64,000 nucleotides of DNA. Source: Streptomyces sp. NRRL WC-3742. Its GTDB lineage: Bacteria; Actinomycetota; Actinomycetes; Streptomycetales; Streptomycetaceae. Every line of letters begins with the position of its first letter. Position 1 is the stretch's first letter. Shown one piece after another: positions 50,026-58,080 of this stretch. The stretch lies in contig NZ_JOCF01000006.1 in the NCBI RefSeq assembly GCF_000720635.1, forward strand, positions 92,304 to 156,303, given 5' to 3'. The notes beneath the pieces are model-generated. The model saw only the letters and a list, made by a program, of their open reading frames with translations, was not told the DNA's origin and did no database searches. The position numbers were made by a program, and so were the translations under genes.

Positions 50026-50047
50026 AGGTTCGACATCAGGCGAACCT
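50026..50047. promoter_or_regulatory. Candidate ArsR operator
   Basis: AGGTTCG (50026-50032) and CGAACCT (50041-50047), a 7-bp dyad with 8-base spacer between the divergent arsR and MFS genes, ~52 bases upstream of the MFS start. Additional AAGGT/ACCTT halves lie at 49985-50009. Confidence 0.55.
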
Positions 50048-50098
50048 CGATGTGAGGTCTCCGCCGCCGCATCCTTAGGTCCAGGGGGTCGCTTCGCC

Positions 50099-51649
50099 AT
50101 GCCCGTGCCCGTGAAAGCTCAAGAACAGGTGACGGAAGGGGAGTTGGGGCGCAGCGGTGCCCTGGTCCTGGGCGCGGTGCTGGTCGCCGTGTTCGTCGTG
50201 CCCACCTCCATCTCCGGGACGGGCGTCGCCCTGCCGTACATCGGCGCCGACCTGCACGCCGACCTGGTGCCGCTGCAGTGGGTCGTCAACGCCTTCAACG
50301 TGGCGTTCGCCTGCTTCACCCTCGTCTGGGGCTCGATCGCGGACATCATCGGGCGGGTCCGCGCCTTCGCCCTCGGCGCCGTGATCTACGCCGCCGCCTC
50401 GCTGGTCAGCGTCCTCGCCACGGACGTCCTGCTGCTCGACGCCGCCCGCGCCCTGGCCGGGGTCGGCGGCGCGGCGATCTTCTCGGGCGGGGCCGCACTG
50501 CTGTCCACCGTCTTCGAAGGCCCGGCGAGGGGACGGGCGTTCGCGCTGTTCGGCACCGTCGCCGGGATCGGCGTCTCCTTCGGGCCGTCCCTGTCCGGCC
50601 TGCTGATCGACGGCGCCGGCTGGCGCTGGGTGTTCGCCGTCCACGTGGCCGTGCTGGCGCTGGTGCTCCCGGCGGTGCCCGCCATGAGCCGCGCCGTCGG
50701 CCACACCCGCAACCCCGAGGCCCGCGTCGACCTGTCCGGCTCGGCGCTGTTCGTGCTCGCGATGCTGCTGCTCACCACCGCCATCGCCCAGGGCTCCCAG
50801 TGGGGTTGGAGCAGTGCGGGGGTGCTCGGCCTGTTCGCCGGGACGGTCCTCGCGCTGTTCGGCTTCGTGTGGGTGGAACGACGGGCGGCCCACCCGATGC
50901 TGGACCTCGGCGTGGTCGCCGACCGCCGCTTCCTCGCGCTGTGCCTGGTGCCGGTGGCCGGCTCCTTCGGGTTCGTCACCATGCTCACCTACCTGCCCGG
51001 GTACCTCACCGGCGCCGGCGGGTACTCCAGCGGCGCCGCCGGGGCCGTGATGCTGCTGCTCACCGTGCCGATGCTGGTCCTGCCGATGGCCGCCGCGAAG
51101 CTCGTCGCGAGGGGGGCCTCCGCGCTGGGCGTCATCCGGCTCAGCCTGGTGCTACTGGTGGTCGGCGTCCTCGGCCTGGAACTGTTCTCGCCCGACGTGA
51201 ACCTCGCCCTCGTCGCCCTCCCCATGCTGATCACCGGCGCCGGGTACGCCCTCGCCGCCGGACTCGTCGACGGCCAGGCGCTCGCCCTCGTCGCCCCCGA
51301 GCGGGCGGGCATGGCCGCCGGATTCCTCAACACCATGCGGCTCGGCAGCGAGGCCATCGCCGTCGCGGTGTACGGGGCGCTGCTGGCCACCGTCGTCACC
51401 GCCCGTACGCACGACTCGCTCGCGGGGTACCCCGTCGATCCGGCATCGGTGGCCGGCACCGTCGCAGCCGGAGACCTCGCCGGCCCGCTCGCCTCCGTCC
51501 CGGCGGAGCGCCGCGACGGCCTGAGCACACTGCTCGTCGACGCGTACGACGGGGCCTTCCACACCGTCACCGGAGTGCTCGGCGCGATCTGCCTGGCGCT
51601 GCTCGCGACCGTCCTGGTGCTGCTGCGGGGCCGGGCCTCCAAGCCCTGA
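50099..51649 (+). CDS. MFS drug exporter, DHA2 (EmrB/QacA) family
   Basis: 516 aa, 14 predicted membrane helices. Proton-coupled efflux: motif A-like GSIADIIGRVRAF after helix 2, motif C-like AGIGVSFGPSLSGLLIDG in helix 5, LVPLQWVVNAFNVAFACFTL in helix 1-2. The inner-helix half, with MVLP/AGYALAAGLVDGQAL segments, is typical. Exports hydrophobic toxicants or a secondary metabolite; substrate unknown. ATG 50099 sits next to a basic cytosolic start; no strong ribosome site. Regulated by the divergent ArsR-type gene. Confidence 0.92.
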   Translation: MPVPVKAQEQVTEGELGRSGALVLGAVLVAVFVVPTSISGTGVALPYIGADLHADLVPLQWVVNAFNVAFACFTLVWGSIADIIGRVRAFALGAVIYAAASLVSVLATDVLLLDAARALAGVGGAAIFSGGAALLSTVFEGPARGRAFALFGTVAGIGVSFGPSLSGLLIDGAGWRWVFAVHVAVLALVLPAVPAMSRAVGHTRNPEARVDLSGSALFVLAMLLLTTAIAQGSQWGWSSAGVLGLFAGTVLALFGFVWVERRAAHPMLDLGVVADRRFLALCLVPVAGSFGFVTMLTYLPGYLTGAGGYSSGAAGAVMLLLTVPMLVLPMAAAKLVARGASALGVIRLSLVLLVVGVLGLELFSPDVNLALVALPMLITGAGYALAAGLVDGQALALVAPERAGMAAGFLNTMRLGSEAIAVAVYGALLATVVTARTHDSLAGYPVDPASVAGTVAAGDLAGPLASVPAERRDGLSTLLVDAYDGAFHTVTGVLGAICLALLATVLVLLRGRASKP

Positions 51650-51805
51650 CGGGGTGGCGGGGCCCGAGCGTGAAGGCGTCTGACCGAGCTGCCAAGCAGC
51701 ACTAGGCTGGCTACTGCGCCGTGAGCGGGCCGGAGCCGTGTGCCTTGGGCAGCGCGTATCGACTGCCGGACGCCCGGTCCCTCCCGAGTGACAGGAGTAG
51801 ATGCC

Positions 51806-52285
51806 GTGGCCAGGAGCACACCGGACAACGCCTCGGAGACCTGGGCCCCGCCTCCGGGGTCATGGGCGTCGTCGGCGGCCAACCGCCGGAGCATGGTGGG
51901 CAACCGCAGCAGGGACACCCAGCCGGAGCTCGCGCTTCGGAGGCTTGTGCATGCGGCGGGGCTGCGGTACCGGGTGGCGGCGAAGCCGCTGCAGGGCATG
52001 CGGCGCAGCGCCGACCTCGTCTTCCGCCCGGCAAGGGTGGCTGTCTTTGTCGACGGCTGCTTCTGGCACGGATGCCCGGACCACTTCGTCCCGCCCAAAA
52101 CGAACCCGGACTACTGGCGGGAGAAGATCGGCCGCAACGTCCAGCGGGACCGGGACACTGATGCCCGGCTCGCGGCCGAGGGCTGGCTCGTCCTGCGGTT
52201 CTGGGAGCACGATTCGGCGGAAGCCTGCGCGCCGACAGTGGTGGACAGCGTCCGGCAGCGGCGCGCAGGCGGGGACGTCAGCTGA
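51806..52285 (+). CDS. vsr: Very-short-patch repair endonuclease
   Basis: 159 aa. Vsr nicks 5' of the mismatched T at T:G pairs that arise when 5-methylcytosine deaminates, starting short-patch repair. Motifs fit: NRSRDTQPELALRRLVHAAGLRYRVAAKPLQGMRRSADLVFRPARVAVFVDGCFWHGCPDHFVPPKTNPDYWREKI, with the catalytic Asp in RRSADLVF and the zinc ligands in HGCPDH. GTG 51806 is chosen after AGGAG. It converges on and overlaps by 8 bases the dcm gene whose product creates its substrate. Confidence 0.95.
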   Translation: MARSTPDNASETWAPPPGSWASSAANRRSMVGNRSRDTQPELALRRLVHAAGLRYRVAAKPLQGMRRSADLVFRPARVAVFVDGCFWHGCPDHFVPPKTNPDYWREKIGRNVQRDRDTDARLAAEGWLVLRFWEHDSAEACAPTVVDSVRQRRAGGDVS

Positions 52286-53615
52286 CCTTCCCCCGGTGCT
52301 GGGCGAAGTAGTCGTGGCGGGCGTGGTCTTGCTGGCCGATGAATGCCTTGAACTCGCCGAGCTGGTACGCCAGCTCGCCGTTGCTTCGAGGCGTCTTCTC
52401 CACGTGGAAGTCGCGCTCGATGTGGGCGATGCGTCGCTCGATCTCCGGCGGGGGGAGCTTCTTCCCGCCGGACCTGGCGATGAGGTCGGCCATCTTCTGG
52501 GCAGTGAGGGCCTTGTCCGGGTGGTGGCGGAGCAGCACATAGACAGGGTCGAGCTCCGGCCGGACCCACTCCACGGAGTCTTCGCGCTTCCTCTCCTTGC
52601 GGAGCGCGCTGGCGATCGCCTTGCCGAGTGCTTCCGCGACAGGCGGCGGGAAGGCGTTGCCGATCTGGCGGTAGACGGTGGTCTTACGGCCCTGGAACTC
52701 CCAGTAGTAGTCATCGCCGTACCAGCCCTGGATCCGGGCGACCATGGCGGTGGTCAGCTTCGGAAGGTGATCGCCGTCCTCGCCGGGTCCGGGAGCCTCG
52801 TTGGCGACGCCCATAGCGTCGACCCCCAGCTCCCGCCAGGCGGCCTTGGCCCGGGTCGGGCCGAGGTCGGCGCCGCCGTGCTTCTTGGAGCCGCCGACGA
52901 TGGTGGGCGCGATGGCCGATGCCTTCTCGACCCAGGCAGCCACGTGCTCGGCAGCCCAGCCGTTGGCTCCCATGAGGTCCTTGAGCAGCTCGCCCACGGT
53001 CGGGGCCGAGTTGTCGGCGGGCTCAGGCCAGTGGAAGTACTCGGCGAACTCCTTCTGCAAGGCGACCAGGACGAACCGCGGCCGGAGCTGGGAGACACCG
53101 AACTGGTGGGCCTCCAGCAGGCGCCACTCGCCGACGTACCCGGCCTCGTGGAGGAGTTCGAGAATGTGCTGGCGGTATGCGGAGAACCGGTTGCCGCTAA
53201 GGCCCTTGACGTTCTCCAGGAGCAGCGCCTTCGGCTGGATCTCCCTGCACAGGTGTACGGCCCAGGCGAACAGGTCCCGCTCGTCCGTCGCGCCGAGCTG
53301 GTTCCCGGCGATGCTGAACGGCGGGCAGGGCACTCCTCCCGCGAGGAGGTCGACGTCCTTGTACGCGGTGGGATCCCAGAGCGAAGGGTCGGCGACGTCC
53401 CCCACCTTGACGGTGGCCGCTGCCTTGCGCTCGGCGTCCTCGGGGGCGATGCCTTCGGCCTTCATGAGACGGGCGAGGTTGTGGCGGAGGGTCGTTGCGG
53501 CGTTCTGGTCGAGCTCCAGGGCGAGCACGTGCGTGAACCCGGCGTTGTGCAGGCCAAGGGACTGCCCGCCCGCGCCGGCGCAGATCTCGACCACCTCAAG
53601 GCGCTCAGGTGCCAT
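52278..53615 (-). CDS. dcm: DNA cytosine-5 methyltransferase
   Basis: 445 aa. C5-methyltransferase core: motif I EICAGAGGQSLGLHNAGF, catalytic GGVPCPPFS with C97, ENV motif 134-136 in LLLENVKGL, QLRPRF, and motif X RQIGNAFPPPVAEALG. A ~120-residue C-terminal extension (RPELDPVYVLLRHHPDKALTAQKMADLIARSGGKKLPPPEIERRIAHI) looks like a helical, partly winged-helix add-on. It methylates a specific C-containing site; sequence unknown. It lies opposite vsr and upstream of the MORC operon, so it is probably the modification half of the island. Confidence 0.94.
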   Translation of the reverse strand: MAPERLEVVEICAGAGGQSLGLHNAGFTHVLALELDQNAATTLRHNLARLMKAEGIAPEDAERKAAATVKVGDVADPSLWDPTAYKDVDLLAGGVPCPPFSIAGNQLGATDERDLFAWAVHLCREIQPKALLLENVKGLSGNRFSAYRQHILELLHEAGYVGEWRLLEAHQFGVSQLRPRFVLVALQKEFAEYFHWPEPADNSAPTVGELLKDLMGANGWAAEHVAAWVEKASAIAPTIVGGSKKHGGADLGPTRAKAAWRELGVDAMGVANEAPGPGEDGDHLPKLTTAMVARIQGWYGDDYYWEFQGRKTTVYRQIGNAFPPPVAEALGKAIASALRKERKREDSVEWVRPELDPVYVLLRHHPDKALTAQKMADLIARSGGKKLPPPEIERRIAHIERDFHVEKTPRSNGELAYQLGEFKAFIGQQDHARHDYFAQHRGKVS

Positions 53616-53983
53616 GAGACCTCCTCTCGGTGGCGCCGCACTGCGGGCGGACGCCGACGTGTTCCACTGCCAGTGACAGCCCTCTGCTCGCTGCCGCTGC
53701 TGGTGCCAGTCCCGTCAGCACTTGTCCGGCATTCCGGGCGGAGGCGCTTGCGGGCTGCCTGGCAACAGGTGCCACCAGCAGAACCAGAAGCCTAGGCGAC
53801 ACCACTGACACAGCCCAAAACGCCGCACTCAGCGGCCCGGATTCCTGTCTGCCGACCGTCGGGGCGCCGCGCGATTCAGCCCGGTGGCCCCGGGGCGACT
53901 CCCGCCACGGCGACGAAGCACCCGCAGGGCAGGGGGTTGGACGTGCCGGAACTACCAGGGTGACTCCGCTCCGTAATCGCGCC

Positions 53984-54012
53984 TTGACGGGTCCCGCCCG
54001 CGTCGACAGGAT
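53984..54012 (+). promoter_or_regulatory. Housekeeping-type promoter of the defence operon
   Basis: TTGACG (53984-53989), 17-base spacer, CAGGAT (54007-54012), a good match to the HrdB-type consensus. Transcription would start near 54019 and give a ~28-base leader with ribosome site GGGAGGGAG before the PIN gene. The remaining 53616-53983 region also serves the divergent dcm gene; no clear dcm promoter was recognised. Confidence 0.65.
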
Positions 54013-54046
54013 GGTGGGCCAGCAGGCAGGGAGGGAGCACGGAAGC

Positions 54047-55462
54047 GTGGGCCAGGCAGATCTTCCGCTGGTGGAGCAGTTCCGATCCTGGATCCTCCCC
54101 GGCGGCGGTGCGGGGGCGGACGACCGGAGGGCGTTCTTCGAGGACGCGCTTGTCGTGCTCGACACCAACGTGCTCCTCAGTCTGTACGAGTACAACCCGG
54201 CTGTGCGGAACCAAGTCCTGTCGGCCCTGGCGCAGATTTCCAAGCGCCTCTGGCTGCCGTACCAGGTCGGGCAGGAATTCGTGAGGGGCCGCCGACGGGT
54301 GATCATCGAGCGGAGCAAGGAGCTCGGAGACGCGCCGGTCATCATTGACCGCCATCTGCAACAGGCGTCCAAGGCAGTGCTGGATGCCAGCGCGCACGTC
54401 AAGCGGCTTCTGGGGAAGTACGCCAATGACGACGCTGCGCAGAGCAGCCTGGACGAGGCGATCAATCAGGCGACGGTCAAGGAACTGCTGGCTGAGTGGC
54501 AAGAAGTCCTGAAGAAGCACGCCAAGCAGCTGAAGTCGGGCCATGACCTCCTTCCCGCTGCTGTGGAGTCGGACGATCCCGTGCTGCCGGAGGTGGCGGC
54601 GCTATTCGAGGACCGCCTTGCCCCGCCGACGGACTATCCGGTGGTGCACCGCAGGCTGGAGGAAGCGCTGACCTTCCGGTTCCCGAACGAGATTCCCCCG
54701 GGATTCGCGGATGCGGGGAAGAAGGGGAAACCCCTGGACCAGGTCGGCGACTATCTCGTCTGGGCTGAAATCCTGGACAAGGCGGCTGACCCCGGAGTGA
54801 AGCGGGTTCTGCTCGTATCCGCTGATTCGAAGAAGGACTGGTACGAGGATCTCGACGGCAGGGGCGGGAAGCGCCCGTGGCCGCAGCTCTTCGAAGAGAT
54901 GCGTCAGCGGACGGGAGCCGAACTCCGGATCGAACAACCGGGGCAGTTCTTCCAGGGGATCGAGGAGTTCCTCGCACCGTCCATGGAGCTCACCACCGCC
55001 ACCTACGACGAGATCGACCGCGCGTTCGAGGCTGTGGCGCAGCGCAGCGTGGGGACGGCGCCCGCAGTGACGGACGACAACGCCCACGTGGTCACGCCGC
55101 CGGACGGCCTGGCCCTGGAGGCGTACCGTGCGGCCGACCTTACGACCCGTACCGTGAGGCAGTTCGCGCAGTCGGAGCGCCACCGGCACTTCCAGTGGTG
55201 GCTGATCGGGGTGACGGCCGAACTCGGGCACCGGGTGCCCGCCGACGACGAGCCCCTCGTGGAACTTTTTGCAGCAGTTCGGTCGGAGGTCAGGCCCGCT
55301 CCGGAGTGGTATCCCGGAACCGTGCTCGCCCAGGGCGAGTGGCCGTACCGCAGCGATAGCTGGGTAGCGCCCTGGTTCGTCCAGCTGGTGCGAGAAGCCG
55401 GTGAGACGGATCGCCGACCGCTGCAGAGGCTCGCTGCGCGCCAGATGCAACCGAGGGCATAG
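54047..55462 (+). CDS. PIN_8 (DUF4935) nuclease
   Basis: 471 aa. PIN-like fold of the DUF4935 type: VVLDTNVLLSLYEYNPAVRNQVLSALAQISKRLWLPYQVGQEFVRGRRR (first acidic residues near 39), DYLVWAEILDKAADPGVKRVLLVSADSKKDWYEDL (later catalytic Asp cluster). Between lies a coiled-coil-like region. The C-terminal ~110 residues form an extra domain. PIN domains are metal-dependent ribonucleases or flap nucleases; DUF4935 members often occur in defence islands. GTG 54047 follows the promoter and GGGAGGGAG; the in-frame ATG at 54011 overlaps the -10 element and is rejected. It leads the MORC operon. Confidence 0.88.
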   Translation: MGQADLPLVEQFRSWILPGGGAGADDRRAFFEDALVVLDTNVLLSLYEYNPAVRNQVLSALAQISKRLWLPYQVGQEFVRGRRRVIIERSKELGDAPVIIDRHLQQASKAVLDASAHVKRLLGKYANDDAAQSSLDEAINQATVKELLAEWQEVLKKHAKQLKSGHDLLPAAVESDDPVLPEVAALFEDRLAPPTDYPVVHRRLEEALTFRFPNEIPPGFADAGKKGKPLDQVGDYLVWAEILDKAADPGVKRVLLVSADSKKDWYEDLDGRGGKRPWPQLFEEMRQRTGAELRIEQPGQFFQGIEEFLAPSMELTTATYDEIDRAFEAVAQRSVGTAPAVTDDNAHVVTPPDGLALEAYRAADLTTRTVRQFAQSERHRHFQWWLIGVTAELGHRVPADDEPLVELFAAVRSEVRPAPEWYPGTVLAQGEWPYRSDSWVAPWFVQLVREAGETDRRPLQRLAARQMQPRA

Positions 55463-55554
55463 CCGCCCGTGCTCGTGCGGACGGTTCATCACGGGGTGGA
55501 TGCGCCCGCGTTGCGGACCCACTATTCGAATTCAGACATGGAGCCGACCAGAAC

Positions 55555-58080
55555 ATGGCGCACAGGCCGATCGACATCACCCCCGACCCGAAGGTGCTCG
55601 TCGCTCTCACCCGCACCCCGATCCTGCCGATCGACGCGCTGAGCGAGCTCATCGACAACGCGGTCGACTCCTTCCGGACCGCTGCGACCTCGGGGGCCCC
55701 CTCAGCGGTCCGCCAGGTGATCATCGACGTTCCGGGGCCTGCCGAGGTCGCGCGCGGCGAGGGGATGATCCGCGTTCGCGACACCGGGCCGGGCCTCACA
55801 GAGGAGCAGATCGGCGATTCGATGCGGGCCGGCTACACCTCCAAGAACCACTTCGACACCCTGGGCCTCTTCGGCATGGGGTTCAACATCGCTACCGGAA
55901 AGCTGGGGCGCATCACCCGGGTGGTCTCCGCCCGAGAAGAGGACGACCACGCGGTCCAGGTCACGCTTGACCTACCTGAGCTCATGCAGTCCCAGACCTT
56001 CACCGCGCGGGCTGAGCAGATCGAGAAGCCGCCGGGCCTGCGCCACGGAACAGTCGTGGAGATCCGGGACTGGTGGCCTGACGGCGACGCGAACAGCGGC
56101 TTCATCCGCGAGCTCGCGAGGATGCCGAAGAAGACTCTGCGCAGCCGTCTGGGGAGGCGGTACGCGACCCTGCTGCGCCCGGGGGCAGCCAATCCGGTGG
56201 TCATCACTGTCAACAACGAGCGCTGCCAGGCATTCGAGCACTGCGTGTGGTCGCAGGAGCGCTTCGTGGAGCGGAAGGCCCATGGCAAGATCCCTGCCCG
56301 GATCAGCTTCGACCAGGTGATCAGCAGCGCGCGGCGCTGCCTCCACGACGGCACCGACTTCGGCGAGTACGACGCCTGCCCCCGATGCGGCGCGACGGAG
56401 AGCCGTGAGATAAGCCACCGCGTGCACGGCTGGGTGGGCATCCAGCGCTTCGACGACCAGAACGACTTCGGGATCGACCTGATCCGCAACGGACGGGCCA
56501 TCCGCCAGGCCGAGAAGGCGGTGTTCTTCGAGTTCTCCGACGAGAGCACCGGGCGTGCCGAGCGCGAGTACCCGGTGGACCAGCAGTACGGCCGGATCGT
56601 CGGGGAGGTCCACCTCGACCAGGTGCCGGTCGACTTCCAGAAGCAGCATTTCCAGCTGGCCTCCGACGAGTGGCAGGAGGCCATCGGATTCCTGCGCGGG
56701 GGCTCGTTGCTGCCGAACAACTGGACCGACGGCGAGGTGAACGACACACCTGTGTCCCTGCTCTTCCAGGGGTACCGGAAGGTCCGCAACTTCGGCCGTG
56801 GCGACCTGTACATGGGAAAGTACAACCCTGCCAAGGGCAAGGCCGACCGAATCCCCCGGAGCGTCGAGGAGGAGTACTACCAGCGCTTCCTCAACCGCGA
56901 GCCCGGCTTCTACGACGATGCGAAGTGGTGGGAGCTCGTCGAGACGGCTGCGGAGCCGCCGATCCAGGTGCTCCCCGAGTGCCCCGGGTGCGCTTTCCAG
57001 AACACGCCGACGGCCGAGGAGTGCGGGGGCTGTGGTGAGGTGCTCGACGGGAAGCCGTGCCTGAACGCCGAATGCGGCAGGCAGATCCTGCGCTCCGCGA
57101 CAGCGTGCCCGAACTGCGGCACGTCCCAGGTGGTCAAGGTCCAGCTGCCTTGGAAGTGCACCTTCTGCATCCAGGAGAACAAGGCCGGAGCAGAGCGCTG
57201 CGAGAGGTGCGGGCACGTCAAGGACGCGCCCCACCCGGCCAGCTCCGAGGCGCTGAGCTCTGCATCCGCAGACGTCGAGGAGCTCAGTGCGAAGCAGCTC
57301 GCTGTAGTGCTGGCGGACGGGAAGACGAGCAGCCCGCTGGACATTCGGGTGCGTACCACGCACCGGCCGATCCTTCCGGCTTTCGGGCAGGAGGCGGTCC
57401 CACTCGTTACCAGTGCGGATACTCGGCAGATCACCGTCTACATCGACCCGACCCACGCGGTGTTCACCGCGATGGGGCTGCGGCCGGAGTTCCTGATCGC
57501 GACCGAGGTCGCCCACTTCCTCCACTCCCTGCACCGCAACCTCCAGAGCCGGCCCGGGCACACTGCTGCCGTGCTGACTGCGGAGGTCCTCAAGAAGGGC
57601 TGGGGAGACGTGGTGACGGACAGTGCCGACAGTGTCCGGAGCGACATCAAGTCCCTGTTCGACCAGATCACGGAACGGATCCTCAGGGCGCCCCACGCGG
57701 ACCTCTTCTACGACGAGCTCGACGAGCAGCAGCAGCTCGCTCTCGCGGAGTCGATGATCAAGTCCGGTGCGGATCTCGCGGAGCTCGGGCGGCTCAAGGC
57801 CACTGGAGGCTACCTCCGGTACTGCGACCGCGACACGGTCAGTGCCTTCTTCGGCCGCCATGCCGAGGGCTGGTTCAACGGCTTGGTCTGGGAGGACCCG
57901 TGGCCCAGCGAGAACGAGGCGAGTCCCGTGATCGCGCGGAAGCTGCAAGAGGACCTCCGGGTCAAGTACCTGCGCTGCCTTGAGGACTGCGCGTCGTACC
58001 TCCGCTACGACCAGCCCGAGCGGCTCATCGTCGTCCGTGCGCGGGCTGCCGTCGACTTCCTGGTCGGAAAGCTCGCATGA
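55555..58080 (+). CDS. MORC-like GHKL ATPase with RanBP2-type zinc finger
   Basis: 841 aa. Bergerat ATPase: N-box with E31, D34 and N35 in SELIDNAVDSF, G1 DTGPG (76-80), G2 LGLFGMG (103-109) and the MORC/MutL-type K97 in YTSKNHF. An S5-like domain with CPRC follows. Residues ~476-556 hold two CxxC ribbons (CPGC/CGGC, CPNC) and a perfect RanBP2 zinc finger (W533-x-C-x2-C-x3-N-x6-C-x2-C). The C-terminal ~280 residues are helical. Prokaryotic MORC-like ATPases have been tied to restriction systems with SF2 helicases and nucleases (Iyer et al. 2008). It likely forms an ATP-gated DNA clamp. Stop overlaps the helicase start (ATGA). Confidence 0.93.
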   Translation: MAHRPIDITPDPKVLVALTRTPILPIDALSELIDNAVDSFRTAATSGAPSAVRQVIIDVPGPAEVARGEGMIRVRDTGPGLTEEQIGDSMRAGYTSKNHFDTLGLFGMGFNIATGKLGRITRVVSAREEDDHAVQVTLDLPELMQSQTFTARAEQIEKPPGLRHGTVVEIRDWWPDGDANSGFIRELARMPKKTLRSRLGRRYATLLRPGAANPVVITVNNERCQAFEHCVWSQERFVERKAHGKIPARISFDQVISSARRCLHDGTDFGEYDACPRCGATESREISHRVHGWVGIQRFDDQNDFGIDLIRNGRAIRQAEKAVFFEFSDESTGRAEREYPVDQQYGRIVGEVHLDQVPVDFQKQHFQLASDEWQEAIGFLRGGSLLPNNWTDGEVNDTPVSLLFQGYRKVRNFGRGDLYMGKYNPAKGKADRIPRSVEEEYYQRFLNREPGFYDDAKWWELVETAAEPPIQVLPECPGCAFQNTPTAEECGGCGEVLDGKPCLNAECGRQILRSATACPNCGTSQVVKVQLPWKCTFCIQENKAGAERCERCGHVKDAPHPASSEALSSASADVEELSAKQLAVVLADGKTSSPLDIRVRTTHRPILPAFGQEAVPLVTSADTRQITVYIDPTHAVFTAMGLRPEFLIATEVAHFLHSLHRNLQSRPGHTAAVLTAEVLKKGWGDVVTDSADSVRSDIKSLFDQITERILRAPHADLFYDELDEQQQLALAESMIKSGADLAELGRLKATGGYLRYCDRDTVSAFFGRHAEGWFNGLVWEDPWPSENEASPVIARKLQEDLRVKYLRCLEDCASYLRYDQPERLIVVRARAAVDFLVGKLA

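Noticed and set aside
53630..54046. Longer N-terminus for the PIN protein (starts at 54011 or upstream)
   Set aside because: It would run through the TTGACG/CAGGAT promoter; GTG 54047 has a well-placed GGGAGGGAG site.
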